A stretch of DNA of 64,000 bases from Flammeovirga pacifica (GTDB lineage: Bacteria; Bacteroidota; Bacteroidia; Cytophagales; Flammeovirgaceae): contig NZ_JRYR02000001.1 of NCBI RefSeq assembly GCF_000807855.2, forward strand, positions 2,655,285-2,719,284, given 5' to 3'. Position 1 is the stretch's first letter, and every line of letters begins with the position of its first letter. Both the position numbers and the translations under genes were made by a program. The notes beneath the pieces were generated by a model that saw nothing but the letters and a program-made list of their open reading frames with translations, had not been told where the DNA came from and made no database searches. Below, piece after piece: positions 39,588-50,958 of this stretch.

Positions 39588-40349
39588 ATGAGATATTTTG
39601 CTGAAATCGCTTATCTAGGCACCCACTATCACGGATGGCAAGTACAGCCTAATGCTACGACAGTGCAAGGTGAATTGGATTTTGTCCTCGGTAAATTACT
39701 TCGTCAAGAAATCAATACAATTGGAAGTGGTCGTACGGACACCGCTGTACACTGTGGACAACAATATGCTCAATTTGATCATGAAGAGGATTTGAATGGT
39801 CAAAATATACTTCATCGTATCAATTCATTTTTGCCTAACGATATCGCTGTAAAAAGTCTTTGGAGAGTAAAAGATGATGCACATGCTCGTTTTGATGCTG
39901 TAAAAAGAAGTTATAGATACGATATCTGCTTAGAAAAATCTCCCTTCAAACAAGGTTTAGTTTGGCAGTATTTCAGAAAGCCTAATTTTGAATTACTGCA
40001 GGAAGCTGCTAAAGTATTATTAGAATTTGATGACTTTACAGCTTTTTCAAAAAAACATGCAGATGTAAATACACATATATGTGATATTATGTCTACACAT
40101 TGGACGCAAGACGGTAATAACCTTTCCTTCCATATAACAGCTAATCGCTTCCTTAGAGGGATGATTAGAATTATTGTAGGTAATATGATGGAAGTTGGTA
40201 TGGGAAGAATGACTGTGGATTATATGAGAGAGACGCTCGCATTAAAGGACAGAAAAAGAGCTGCCAAACATTTAGCACCTGGTCAAGGGCTTTATTTATC
40301 TGAAGTAAAATATCCAGAGGAAACATTTTTATCGGAAATAACAGATTAA
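39588..40349 (+). CDS. truA: tRNA pseudouridine(38-40) synthase TruA
   Basis: A 253-residue enzyme that isomerises uridines in the anticodon arm of many tRNAs. Catalytic Asp51 in GSGRTDTAVHC, the N-terminal YLGTHYHGWQVQP block, KRSYRYDI, and the C-terminal NRFLRGMIRIIVGNMMEVG are all present. Length is normal. Position after tRNA-Trp is probably chance. Confidence 0.96.
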   Translation: MRYFAEIAYLGTHYHGWQVQPNATTVQGELDFVLGKLLRQEINTIGSGRTDTAVHCGQQYAQFDHEEDLNGQNILHRINSFLPNDIAVKSLWRVKDDAHARFDAVKRSYRYDICLEKSPFKQGLVWQYFRKPNFELLQEAAKVLLEFDDFTAFSKKHADVNTHICDIMSTHWTQDGNNLSFHITANRFLRGMIRIIVGNMMEVGMGRMTVDYMRETLALKDRKRAAKHLAPGQGLYLSEVKYPEETFLSEITD

Positions 40350-40397
40350 GCTAAGTTATTCCAACTCCTTCTTTAAAAGTATCCTTTCAAACATAAA

Positions 40398-40430
40398 AAA
40401 AGGTCGATGAATAACATTCATCGACCTTTA
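40398..40430. terminator. Bidirectional terminator between truA and the FecR gene
   Basis: Arms AAAGGTCGATGAA and TTCATCGACCTTT with a 6-nt loop, A-rich before and T-rich after, placed between two convergent genes. Confidence 0.85.
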
Positions 40431-40457
40431 CTATTTATTAAGATTAAGCTATTATGC

Positions 40458-41645
40458 TTACTTTAAGATCACTTTATTCTCTTCTAACTGAGATTGACAT
40501 CCCATCACCTCAGCTACCTGAGATAATACTGTTTCAAGAGATTTGTTTTGGAAAGTACCTGTAAACTTTCTCGATTTTAAAGCTTCGTTATCAATAACGA
40601 CTTCAACACCGTAAGCTAGAGATAACTCTTCTGCCACTTTTATCAAGGACTGACCATTGAAAGAAATATTGGCTTGACGTAATTTCAAGGCCATATGACT
40701 GTCGAATGATAATTTCGTCACCCCTTCAGTACTTAGAATACCTTTTTCATTTTTTTCCAAGACCACATAATCCCCAGAAGATTGATCTTCGTAACGTACT
40801 TTACCTGTCACTACTTCCACTTCATTTTTCTTTAAATAAAACGAAGTACCTAATACAGTAGTTTTAGATTCAGGAGTTAAAATACTAAAGGGTTTACTTG
40901 GGTTGTGAGCCACTTGGAAAAATGCCTCTCCATCCAGTTTTACTTGACGTTTTGCATCAGAAAACTCTTCAGGGAAAGTAATACTTGAATGAGGACTTAA
41001 CCAAACATCAGTACCATCTGGCAGATCTACTTTAGCTACACTATTTCCTGCAGCCATAGTTTGTAAATTTCCTACTCCTTCAAAATACTTAAAAAGGCTA
41101 AAACCTACAGCCAAAGCTACAGCTACAGCAGTAGCCATTTTAGTTTGGAAAGACCACATAGTTCTCTCTTTAGTAGAAGAAGGTGTACTCTTCTCTACTT
41201 TAAAGTTCACTTGTTCTTTTGTTTCTTGTTCATCAACGTTCATACGCAATAGCATTTTAGCCATAGCCGCATCCATTTCCTGATTCGAAACGTCTTTCTT
41301 TTGCTTTTGTCCTAAAGAATAAGATGCCTCCCAAATATTCTTGAATTCATCGTCTACTTCATTTTCATAAAGAAATGATGTTGCTAATTCAAGCTCTTCA
41401 GATTCTGCTTCTAAAACCTTAGACCAAATCTCATTTACTTTTTCTTCCAAAACTACCGAAGAATTATTTCCTCGGAGATTTTGCCCCAGCGATCCGGACA
41501 TCGTCCAAATCTCAGTCACTTCAGATAGAACACTTTTAAACTCTTTGTCAGATGATGCTACTTCTTTTGCTTTAAGTACAGCTTTTTCGTCGCCACCTAA
41601 ACATTCAGCAATCAGTGTCCAATCTATGTTATCTATTTTATCCAT
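40458..41645 (-). CDS. FecR-type anti-sigma factor
   Basis: A 395-residue membrane protein. The long cytoplasmic N-terminus (1-165) would bind the sigma factor; a membrane helix follows (MATAVAVALAVGFSLFKYF), then the periplasmic FecR domain (VDLPDGTDVWLSPHSSITFPEEF, KLDGEAFFQVAHNPSKPFSI, TVLGTSFYLK) and a STN-like C-terminal domain (ALKSRKFTGTFQNKSLETVLSQV). It pairs with the ECF sigma gene 124 bp upstream. No TonB receptor is adjacent, so the signal it transmits must come from a receptor encoded elsewhere. Confidence 0.9.
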   Translation of the reverse strand: MDKIDNIDWTLIAECLGGDEKAVLKAKEVASSDKEFKSVLSEVTEIWTMSGSLGQNLRGNNSSVVLEEKVNEIWSKVLEAESEELELATSFLYENEVDDEFKNIWEASYSLGQKQKKDVSNQEMDAAMAKMLLRMNVDEQETKEQVNFKVEKSTPSSTKERTMWSFQTKMATAVAVALAVGFSLFKYFEGVGNLQTMAAGNSVAKVDLPDGTDVWLSPHSSITFPEEFSDAKRQVKLDGEAFFQVAHNPSKPFSILTPESKTTVLGTSFYLKKNEVEVVTGKVRYEDQSSGDYVVLEKNEKGILSTEGVTKLSFDSHMALKLRQANISFNGQSLIKVAEELSLAYGVEVVIDNEALKSRKFTGTFQNKSLETVLSQVAEVMGCQSQLEENKVILK

Positions 41646-41769
41646 AGTATCGGATAACTATTATAAGTTATTATTTCCTTGTCGTCGTGAATTATATCAC
41701 TTGTAATTTATCACAGTAGAAAAAAGAATCATATAAATCATTCTTTTATATCTTACTGACAACTAACCT

Positions 41770-42420
41770 TTAGGAGTTGACAAAAATTTCTGAAAAAATT
41801 TCTGCATCCATCATAATTTGTGCTACCAAACCTATGGCTACCCATCCGGAGTATGACATCAAACTAGGATTAGCATGACCTTTTAATTTCTCTCGAAGTT
41901 GTTTTAAGGCTAAACCAATTTGATAATGCACTGTTCTAACTGGAACATCCAATGCATCAGCAATTTCTTTATAGGTTAAGTCTTCAAAACGGCTCATTTT
42001 GAAAATTTCCTGCATTTTTTCAGGAAGTTCATCAATAGAAGCATAAAGCTTTTTCTCTAACTCATTAAAATGATACGTATCTTCTGTATCATTTTTTGAA
42101 ATCTCCATTCTTTCTGCCACTCCTTTCTGATAATCTCTTTCGAAATTACGGCGCTTAATAAAATTAAGCGTATGGTTTCTAGATGCTCTATATAAATAAG
42201 CCTTTAGTGAAAGGTTAATATTGAGATTTTCTCGTTTCGTCCAGAAGTTAACAAATATATCTTGTACCAATTCCTCTGCAGTTTCCCAATCATGCACCAT
42301 ATTATTGATGAAATTAAGAATCGCTTTGTAGTACTCTTTTGTTATATATTCCCAAGCATGTCGATCGCCATTTTTGACTAATTCGATCAACTCTGCTTCT
42401 TCAATCTGATCAAAGTTCAT
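41770..42420 (-). CDS. ECF RNA polymerase sigma factor (Bacteroidota FecI-like)
   Basis: A 216-residue sigma factor. Region 2: INNMVHDWETAEELVQDIFVNFW and LKAYLYRASRNHTLNFIKRR; region 4: ELPEKMQEIFKMSRFEDLTYKEIADALDVPVRTVHYQI. It works with the downstream FecR protein. The C-terminus is longer than usual and hydrophobic (SYSGWVAIGLVAQIMMDAEIFSEIF), perhaps a contact for FecR or the membrane. Confidence 0.92.
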   Translation of the reverse strand: MNFDQIEEAELIELVKNGDRHAWEYITKEYYKAILNFINNMVHDWETAEELVQDIFVNFWTKRENLNINLSLKAYLYRASRNHTLNFIKRRNFERDYQKGVAERMEISKNDTEDTYHFNELEKKLYASIDELPEKMQEIFKMSRFEDLTYKEIADALDVPVRTVHYQIGLALKQLREKLKGHANPSLMSYSGWVAIGLVAQIMMDAEIFSEIFVNS

Positions 42421-42642
42421 TTATAAAAATCTTGATTTTAGACTTTTTTATCAAAAAAATTCAATTCCAATATACAATTTTGAATGATAAATTTGGAATT
42501 AAGAATTGAGAAATCATGTATTTAATGATCAATGTCTTAATATAAGTGGGAGATTTAAGTTGTTTGAAGTTTTATCATTCATAAAATGAAAATCAATTGC
42601 ACTTTTTACCCATCTCAAATGATCATAATTACAGACCCATTT

Positions 42643-43278
42643 TTATTTAAACAACGACTTCCTCCCATGTTTAGAACAAATTGGGCATTGCTCAGGATCG
42701 TGACGCTGTGCAGGACAATATTCACGACCAAAATAGATAATTTGTAAATGAAGATCGTTCCAATCCTCCTTGTTAAATAACCTTTTAGCATCCTTCTCTG
42801 TTTGTACAACATTTTTACCTGTTGTTAATCCCCATCTATACATTAATCTATGTATGTGAGTATCCACAGGAAAGGAAGGAACACCAAAAGCTTGAGACAT
42901 CACTACACTAGCAGTTTTATGTCCTACAGCTGGCATCGATTCAAGATCTTTAAAATTGTCAGGAACCTTGCCATCAAATTGTTCGACAATCATTTTAGAC
43001 ATTCCGTAAATGCCTTTTGACTTCATTGGAGATAATCCACAAGGTTTTATTATTTCCTTGATTTGCTCTACCGAAAGTTTCAGCATATCAAATGGATTAT
43101 CTGCTTTTGCAAAAAGTAGAGGAGTGATTTTATTTACTCTTTCGTCGGTACATTGTGCAGATAATGCTACAGCTACCAAAAGCGTAAAAGGATCTTTATG
43201 ATCTAATGGGATAGGTGGATTAGGATATAATGATTGTAATGTGCTTACTATATCTTCTACTTTTTCTTTTTTTGTCAC
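42643..43278 (-). CDS. nth: Endonuclease III (DNA glycosylase/AP lyase)
   Basis: A 211-residue base-excision-repair enzyme for oxidised pyrimidines. The HhH motif and catalytic Lys lie in LESMPAVGHKTASVV and the catalytic Asp in FPVDTHIHRLMYRWG. The iron-sulphur end is unusual: three cysteines (188, 198, 201; spacing C-x9-C-x2-C) and no fourth one before the C-terminal KHGRKSLFK. I recall this form from other Bacteroidota, so it is probably normal for the group, but the cluster ligation is open. Confidence 0.93.
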   Translation of the reverse strand: MTKKEKVEDIVSTLQSLYPNPPIPLDHKDPFTLLVAVALSAQCTDERVNKITPLLFAKADNPFDMLKLSVEQIKEIIKPCGLSPMKSKGIYGMSKMIVEQFDGKVPDNFKDLESMPAVGHKTASVVMSQAFGVPSFPVDTHIHRLMYRWGLTTGKNVVQTEKDAKRLFNKEDWNDLHLQIIYFGREYCPAQRHDPEQCPICSKHGRKSLFK

Positions 43279-43342
43279 TTTACTGTAGTTTAATTAAGAA
43301 AGGAAGAAGAAAAGTTAAATCCCCTTCTTCTTCCTCTAATGA

Positions 43343-43840
43343 TTATAGTGCAGCAATAGCTGCTTCATAATTTGGTTCATCAACTGTCTCTGTCACTTGC
43401 TCAGTGTAAGCCACTTTACCGTTTTCGTCAATAACAACGATAGAACGTGAACAAAGACCTGTTAATGGTCCTGTTGTGATTTTCAATCCATAAGCATCTT
43501 CAAAAGAAGTATCTCTGAAAGATGATCCTGTTAATACATCTTCAATACCTTCTGCTCCACAGAAACGACCAAAAGCAAATGGTAAATCTTTAGATACACA
43601 TATTACTACTGTATTATCTAATGATGATGCCTTTTCGTTAAATGTTCTTGTAGACATTGCACAAGTACCTGTGTCTACACTTGGGAAGATATTTAAAATT
43701 ACTTTCTTACCTGCAAAATCAGATAATTTGATGTCTGAAAGATCTGATTTCACTAATGAAAAATCAGGAGCAGAACTACCTATTGCAGGTAATTCTCCAA
43801 TAGTTTGGATAGCGTTTCCTTTTAATGTAATCTGTGCCAT
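43343..43840 (-). CDS. tpx: Thiol peroxidase (2-Cys peroxiredoxin Tpx)
   Basis: A 165-residue cytoplasmic peroxidase that reduces alkyl hydroperoxides and H2O2. Peroxidatic Cys60 in PSVDTGTCAMSTRTFNEKA and resolving Cys94 in FGRFCGAEG match Tpx. The C-terminus SRSIVVIDENGKVAYTEQV is typical. It is upstream of nth on the same strand (64-bp gap), a DNA-repair and peroxide-defence pair. Confidence 0.95.
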   Translation of the reverse strand: MAQITLKGNAIQTIGELPAIGSSAPDFSLVKSDLSDIKLSDFAGKKVILNIFPSVDTGTCAMSTRTFNEKASSLDNTVVICVSKDLPFAFGRFCGAEGIEDVLTGSSFRDTSFEDAYGLKITTGPLTGLCSRSIVVIDENGKVAYTEQVTETVDEPNYEAAIAAL

Positions 43841-43944
43841 AGTTGGGAAGATTTTTAGAGAATAGTTTATAACTTCGCTTCATGTCCATCAAAAAAAATA
43901 ATGGATATAAAACATTACCACCACAAGTTAATACTCATTTAAAC

Positions 43945-44604
43945 ATGAATCCTCAAAAAAAAGAGATAATTCAAAAAACGGCTGACTTTATTGAGCAAAA
44001 ATTCAAAGGTGAAGGCACAGGACATGATTGGCAACATATTTACCGCGTTTGGAAATCGGCAGAATTAATTGCTAAAACAGAGGATTGTGATTCATATATT
44101 GTTTCCCTTGGAGCTCTTTTACATGATATTGCCGATCATAAATTTTACGATGGAGATTTGCTGGAAGGAAGTAGGCAATCAAAAAAATGGCTAGAAGATG
44201 CAGGTGCTGATCAAGAAACAATTGATAAAGTAGCAGATATTGTGAAGAGAGTATCCTATAAAGGTGCAGGTGTTAAAGATGAAATGCCCTCTATTGAAGG
44301 ACAAATTGTACAAGATGCAGACCGCTTAGATGCTATTGGAGCTATAGGGATTGCAAGAGCCTTTGCTTATGGTGGCTCTAAACATCGTTTACTTTATGAT
44401 GCAGAAGAAACATATGAAATGCATGCTAATTTTGACGCTTATCATAAAAGTGAATCCTCTACAATTGCTCACTTTTACGAAAAGCTTTTGTTATTAAAAG
44501 ATCGCATGCATACAGCATCCGCTAAAAAAATTGCAAAAGAAAGACATCATGTTATGGAAAATTTTCTAGAACAGTTTTATGCTGAATGGGAAGGTAAAAG
44601 ATAA
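43945..44604 (+). CDS. HD-domain phosphohydrolase
   Basis: A 219-residue protein from ATG 43945 (MNPQKKEIIQKTADFIEQKF), where homologues usually begin; an in-frame ATG at 43882 would add 21 residues. Metal ligands: H in GTGHDWQHIYRVW, HD in ALLHDIADHKF, and D in VQDADRLDAIGAIGIARAF. This group (YpgQ-like) hydrolyses nucleotides or phosphate esters. It is divergent from tpx and ended by a hairpin at 44609-44637. Confidence 0.85.
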   Translation: MNPQKKEIIQKTADFIEQKFKGEGTGHDWQHIYRVWKSAELIAKTEDCDSYIVSLGALLHDIADHKFYDGDLLEGSRQSKKWLEDAGADQETIDKVADIVKRVSYKGAGVKDEMPSIEGQIVQDADRLDAIGAIGIARAFAYGGSKHRLLYDAEETYEMHANFDAYHKSESSTIAHFYEKLLLLKDRMHTASAKKIAKERHHVMENFLEQFYAEWEGKR

Positions 44605-44608
44605 AAAA

Positions 44609-44637
44609 AATAGCTTGTGAAATGATCACAAGCTATT
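44609..44637 (+). terminator. Terminator after the HD hydrolase, start of a 616-bp gap
   Basis: Perfect arms AATAGCTTGTGA and TCACAAGCTATT. The gap 44605-45220 also contains an inverted pair GAGACG / CGTCTC near 44894-44918 and the terminator at 45162-45191. I see no gene in it. Confidence 0.65.
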
Positions 44638-45161
44638 CAAACTTTTGTATTAAAATTTTCTATTTGGACAAACTACTTTGAATGAATTTCTTTTTTCATA
44701 TTTACTGAACTAATAGTTGATGATGATTTCCTTCATATCAACTTTTTTAGTGGTTATTATTTTAAGATTGAAGAAGAACTTTAATGTTGTCTTATGATAT
44801 TTTAAACTTGATTATGTTCTTTTAAGTTTTTCTTTTTAAACGTCATTAACATAAAGATTGAACCTTAGTGAGATCATTATATAATACCAAAAGAGACGCT
44901 GTAAAAACAACGTCTCACTGGGGGATAAAGAATACATAGAGTTAAAAGTATGCCCATGTATTATTTCTTTTCATTCACCTTTAAAGGAATGATTTATTTG
45001 CTTTTTGATTATACAGTAAAGAAATATCAGAAGAACATAACCTACGTACGTTCTTTATACTTTGATTATTATTAACAACTTAATGGTTAGTATTTAAAAG
45101 AAATACTAAACTTTAAAAAGTCCACATCTAGTGATCTATCACAAGAATATTATTCGACAAA

Positions 45162-45191
45162 AAAAGCCTCCAATATTCATTGAAGGCTTTT
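45162..45191 (-). terminator. Terminator of the DUF2807 lipoprotein gene
   Basis: Arms AAAAGCCT and AGGCTTTT, with a T-run on the minus strand, 30 bp after the stop of the minus-strand gene. Confidence 0.75.
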
Positions 45192-45220
45192 ATAAATTCT
45201 CGACAAACTATATAATATTT

Positions 45221-46015
45221 CTACTTTTTATCTATTGAATTTCCAGAACTTGCACTTACGTGACTAATATCAACATCTCCTTTGTAGTATAAATGACTAC
45301 CACCATTTACAACACCACTTAATTTTGTTTCTGGATAAACATATGCAGAGACGCCTCCTTGTAAGTTCACATCTACTTCCTCACCTCTTACTGGTGTTTT
45401 AAAAGCATTAGGATCTCTAAACCAATCAAGATGTTCACTTGTTCTAAATTCGTTAAAGAAAGCGCCATTATGAACAGAGAGGTCTTGATAACGAGCAAAA
45501 CCTTCTACGAACAGTGAAGTACCACCTTCTTGCTCAACATTTAAATGATTGACTTCAATATTATTAAATGCTGCTCTTGCTGAATTTCTCACTTCAACAT
45601 CAAATGTCTCCACTTTGAAATGTCCTACACTAACAACTTGACCTGCATTGTAAACATATAGTTTAAAATTGTCTGCATAAGTTTCAAAGTCATTTGCAAA
45701 TTCTAATGTTGCACTATTTTTTACAACAATAGATTCGATATCTGGGCTACCCACTTCTATGGTTACCACATCATCGTGGTTATTATTTTTAAGGTATAAT
45801 GTTTCGTTTCTAACTTCGTAATAATCATCAAGGTTATGACGTCCATCAACATCGAAATTTTGAATATCTTTTTTTCTATAAATTACATGAACATTATCGG
45901 CCACTTCTATTTTTTTAAACTTCGGCATCAAAATACCATTTAAATCGTCATTAGAACATGAAGTTAAAGCTGCAAGTATTGTTAAGATTGTGATGTAGAT
46001 GAATGACTTTTTCAT
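45221..46015 (-). CDS. Lipoprotein with head-GIN (DUF2807) beta-solenoid domain
   Basis: A 264-residue lipoprotein (signal to LAALTSC, Cys20). From residue 33 the DUF2807 pattern begins (KFKKIEVADNVHVIYRKK), followed by short beta-strand repeats with Asn and Gly turns (IVVKNSATLEF, LYVYNAGQVVSVG, VEVRNSARAAFNNIEV, VNLQGGVSAYVYPETKLSGVVNGGSHLYYKG). Such proteins are surface or periplasmic solenoids of unknown role. It is separated by 622 bp of AT-rich DNA from the starch locus and probably independent of it. Confidence 0.8.
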   Translation of the reverse strand: MKKSFIYITILTILAALTSCSNDDLNGILMPKFKKIEVADNVHVIYRKKDIQNFDVDGRHNLDDYYEVRNETLYLKNNNHDDVVTIEVGSPDIESIVVKNSATLEFANDFETYADNFKLYVYNAGQVVSVGHFKVETFDVEVRNSARAAFNNIEVNHLNVEQEGGTSLFVEGFARYQDLSVHNGAFFNEFRTSEHLDWFRDPNAFKTPVRGEEVDVNLQGGVSAYVYPETKLSGVVNGGSHLYYKGDVDISHVSASSGNSIDKK

Positions 46016-46637
46016 TGCTTGTATATTTTAGTTTAATTATGATATAGTTTACTTATTTAAGTAATTTTAAGTTATAGTGATTCATCTTCATTAACACTAA
46101 ATCAAACAAACACATAACACTAAACAAACCCAAAAATAATCTTCAAATAATCAAAAACATGATTTTAAAGTGAAATCCTCTATTACAAAACCTCACCATT
46201 AAAATAAATTCAATAAATCTTATCAATAATTAATTTTCATCAAAAAATACGCTCACACATTGCTTAATAATGACGATAATCACAATTAATTAGTTAAAAC
46301 AAAGGTCTATTTATGTTAAAACGATGCTATATATCACCAAAAATTACATCTAAATGTAAAATCAATCTTAAAAAAGTACCATTATTAAAACTCATTAACT
46401 ATATTTGAAAATATATAATTTGAAACATTGACACACGCACACCTATTAACACTATTACGATATAATTACCAATTCATTATTTTTACAAAATAAAAGGGAC
46501 AGTATTTATAATACTTGTCCCTTTTTCTATAACATGAGTACAATGTAAGTAGTTGAGTTTGCTTATGTCAAATCTTATAGTTGTACTAACCTCTATAAAA
46601 GTTCACCTAGTACATAACTAGATGAACTTTACTTCTC
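46016..46637. other. 622-bp AT-rich gap without gene
   Basis: No coding frame or RNA gene is visible. The only clear element is a terminator at 46492-46527 (AAAAGGGACAGTATT / AATACTTGTCCCTTTTT) that would end the GH97 transcript on the minus strand. The AT-rich remainder probably contains the promoter of the DUF2807 gene. Confidence 0.6.
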
Positions 46638-48785
<2,148 letters not shown>

Positions 48786-48957
48786 TTATCTATTTTTATT
48801 GAATTCTTATTTGCAACTGTATGCTACAAAAGTAGTGTATAGAAAACACCTTAAATAGCACAAGTTGTAAAAAAGTAGTTGATTAAAAAACACAAAACAC
48901 TAATAAACAGATGATTAACATACAATCATGAAGTCTAAAAAGTAGTTAAGTTTTTAT

Positions 48958-50592
48958 TTATTGGGTGCCAATTTTCATTAATTCCTTCTCAAAACCCTCT
49001 CTTCCAACCTTTGCATGGTTACGAGCCTTTGTTCTATAATTATAAATTGTAGTAATAGAGTACCTTAAGAACTCTGCAATCTGACTACTTTCTTCTATAC
49101 CCAATCGTAACAATGCAAATACTCTAAGTTCAGTATTTAATAATTCGCTTTTCTTTAATTTAATTTGAGCATCTTCATTCATCAAGAAATTATAATCTGC
49201 CACAAAGTTAGGGTAAAGCTTTAAAAAGGATTTATCAAAATCTTTGTAAAATTCCTTCAGTTCTTGATCTACAATATCTTTAGCTTTTAATAACTTCAAT
49301 ATTTCATCCTTCGGACTTTTATTCGCTTTTCTCAGTAATGATTTTCGATAATCATCCATCTTGCCAATGTAATTAGAAGATAGCTTTAGGTATTTTGTTA
49401 TCGACTCTTCTTGCCTTTCATTAAAAGATCTCAGCTGACTATTTATTGCTTCTACTTGTTCTTTACTAGTTTGTAATTCCTCATTCAATTCACTGAGCAA
49501 ATAGTTTTTTTCATTGACCTCTTCATTCGATTCTACTAACTTTCTCTTCTGCTTTTGAATAAAGAACAATAAAGACATCATAGTTATCACCATAGCAACA
49601 CTTACCACGATAAACCAAAGCATAATTCTATTCGTTTTCTCTCTGCTTTCTTGATAAGTACTATCAATTAATGGTAATATTTCTAATACTTCGTAGCGTC
49701 TTAATTGTGTATTTGATGATAGGGCATCATCTAGTGCTATTTTAATATATCTGTAGGCCCTTTTTATTTCTCCTTTTTTATAAAGTTCCATCGCCAGCTC
49801 TCTTAAGGAGGCATGTTCTTTCACTCCGCATTGAATATCTGATGATGCGGAAAGAATGAGGTACTTAATTTTATTATCATTATTACCCAATTGTCCATAA
49901 GCACCTGCAATCATAAAAGAGGCGGGTGCATAAATTCTATTGGATTTATCTACCTGGTTTAAAATTCCTTGAAGTATCGCTATAGCTTCCTTTAGTTTAC
50001 CTTGAGTTTTTAATAACTCTGATTTTGCTAATCGATGTGCTAATGTATTTTTAGGCGTGACTTCTACTATCTTCTTTTCATGGTAATTCCATTCTTCTTG
50101 ATATTTTTTACTGAATTCACTTTCCAAATTCAATAAGGTAAGTGAGTTATATAAACCTGCAGAAATTGAATGATATAATTCTTGGTAATTACCTAAAGTA
50201 TTTTCATCAGAATATATGGATAGCAACTGAATACTCTCATGATATAACCCCACTAAAGCATAAGTTTGTGCTAATAATAATTGTGATTGAATAATTCTAT
50301 CCTCTGCCTGTACCTCTTTTGCTAGATTGAGCGTTTTTTGGGCATAAATAAGTGCAGAATCTGAATTATAAGGAATGTATTCTTGGGTGATTAACAAAGA
50401 CATCTCATATTTAATCAATTTTGATTTTTCAATTTGATATCTCTGTTTTAAATAAGCAATATCTTCTACTCTTTTTTGAGTAAATAATTCTCTGTCATTT
50501 AATAACATATCTAACTCCGATAACTCCTTATCATTATTAGCTGATACAAAATGAATACTAAGTAAACTGATGAGAACAAAAAAATTTTTCAT
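48958..50592 (-). CDS. SusR-like membrane-bound regulator (DUF6377, TPR, HTH)
   Basis: A 544-residue protein; ATG 50592 begins the signal peptide (MKNFFVLISLLSIHFVSA), while the frame further upstream is not supported. Periplasmic TPR-like helices fill residues 25-330, a membrane helix follows (IMLWFIVVSVAMVITMMSLLFFI), then a coiled coil (KLVESNEEVNEKNYLLSELNEELQ) and a C-terminal DNA-binding part (LRLGIEESSQIAEFLRYSITTIYNYRTKARNHA). In Bacteroides, SusR with this plan senses maltose and activates starch genes. It lies between the amylase and GH97 genes, so it likely controls both. Confidence 0.85.
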   Translation of the reverse strand: MKNFFVLISLLSIHFVSANNDKELSELDMLLNDRELFTQKRVEDIAYLKQRYQIEKSKLIKYEMSLLITQEYIPYNSDSALIYAQKTLNLAKEVQAEDRIIQSQLLLAQTYALVGLYHESIQLLSIYSDENTLGNYQELYHSISAGLYNSLTLLNLESEFSKKYQEEWNYHEKKIVEVTPKNTLAHRLAKSELLKTQGKLKEAIAILQGILNQVDKSNRIYAPASFMIAGAYGQLGNNDNKIKYLILSASSDIQCGVKEHASLRELAMELYKKGEIKRAYRYIKIALDDALSSNTQLRRYEVLEILPLIDSTYQESREKTNRIMLWFIVVSVAMVITMMSLLFFIQKQKRKLVESNEEVNEKNYLLSELNEELQTSKEQVEAINSQLRSFNERQEESITKYLKLSSNYIGKMDDYRKSLLRKANKSPKDEILKLLKAKDIVDQELKEFYKDFDKSFLKLYPNFVADYNFLMNEDAQIKLKKSELLNTELRVFALLRLGIEESSQIAEFLRYSITTIYNYRTKARNHAKVGREGFEKELMKIGTQ

Positions 50593-50655
50593 ATTTATTA
50601 ATTTACTTATCAAAGATATAAAGGAAGTAGCAATGATTAAAATGATAAAAGTATG

Positions 50656-50688
50656 AAAAAAAAGAGAACCAAAAATTGATTCTCTTTT
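50656..50688 (-). terminator. Terminator between amylase and SusR-like gene
   Basis: Arms AAAAGAGAATC and GGTTCTCTTTT with a T-run on the minus strand. A further GC-richer hairpin (GTGGTG / CACCAC arms with CACTT / AAGTG inside) lies at about 50874-50904, just after the amylase stop. Confidence 0.6.
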
Positions 50689-50958
50689 ATAACGAAATTT
50701 CTCTATAAATAAAATAATTATGCTTATTAATAGTATGAACATTCACCTAAGAATATTCATACATTGTTACGATAAATTTAATGTTCGCTTGTTATTTTAA
50801 TACTCATTTTCATACTTACTGAACATTTGCAATCTATAAATTTCCTTCAGCCAGTAGGGTCCATTCCTTATTTTTGTGGTGCCACTTCATAAAGTGACAC
50901 CACATTATAGTATTTTACCCTCTTCTTATTGAAATAAATAGATGTTTGATTAACAAGA

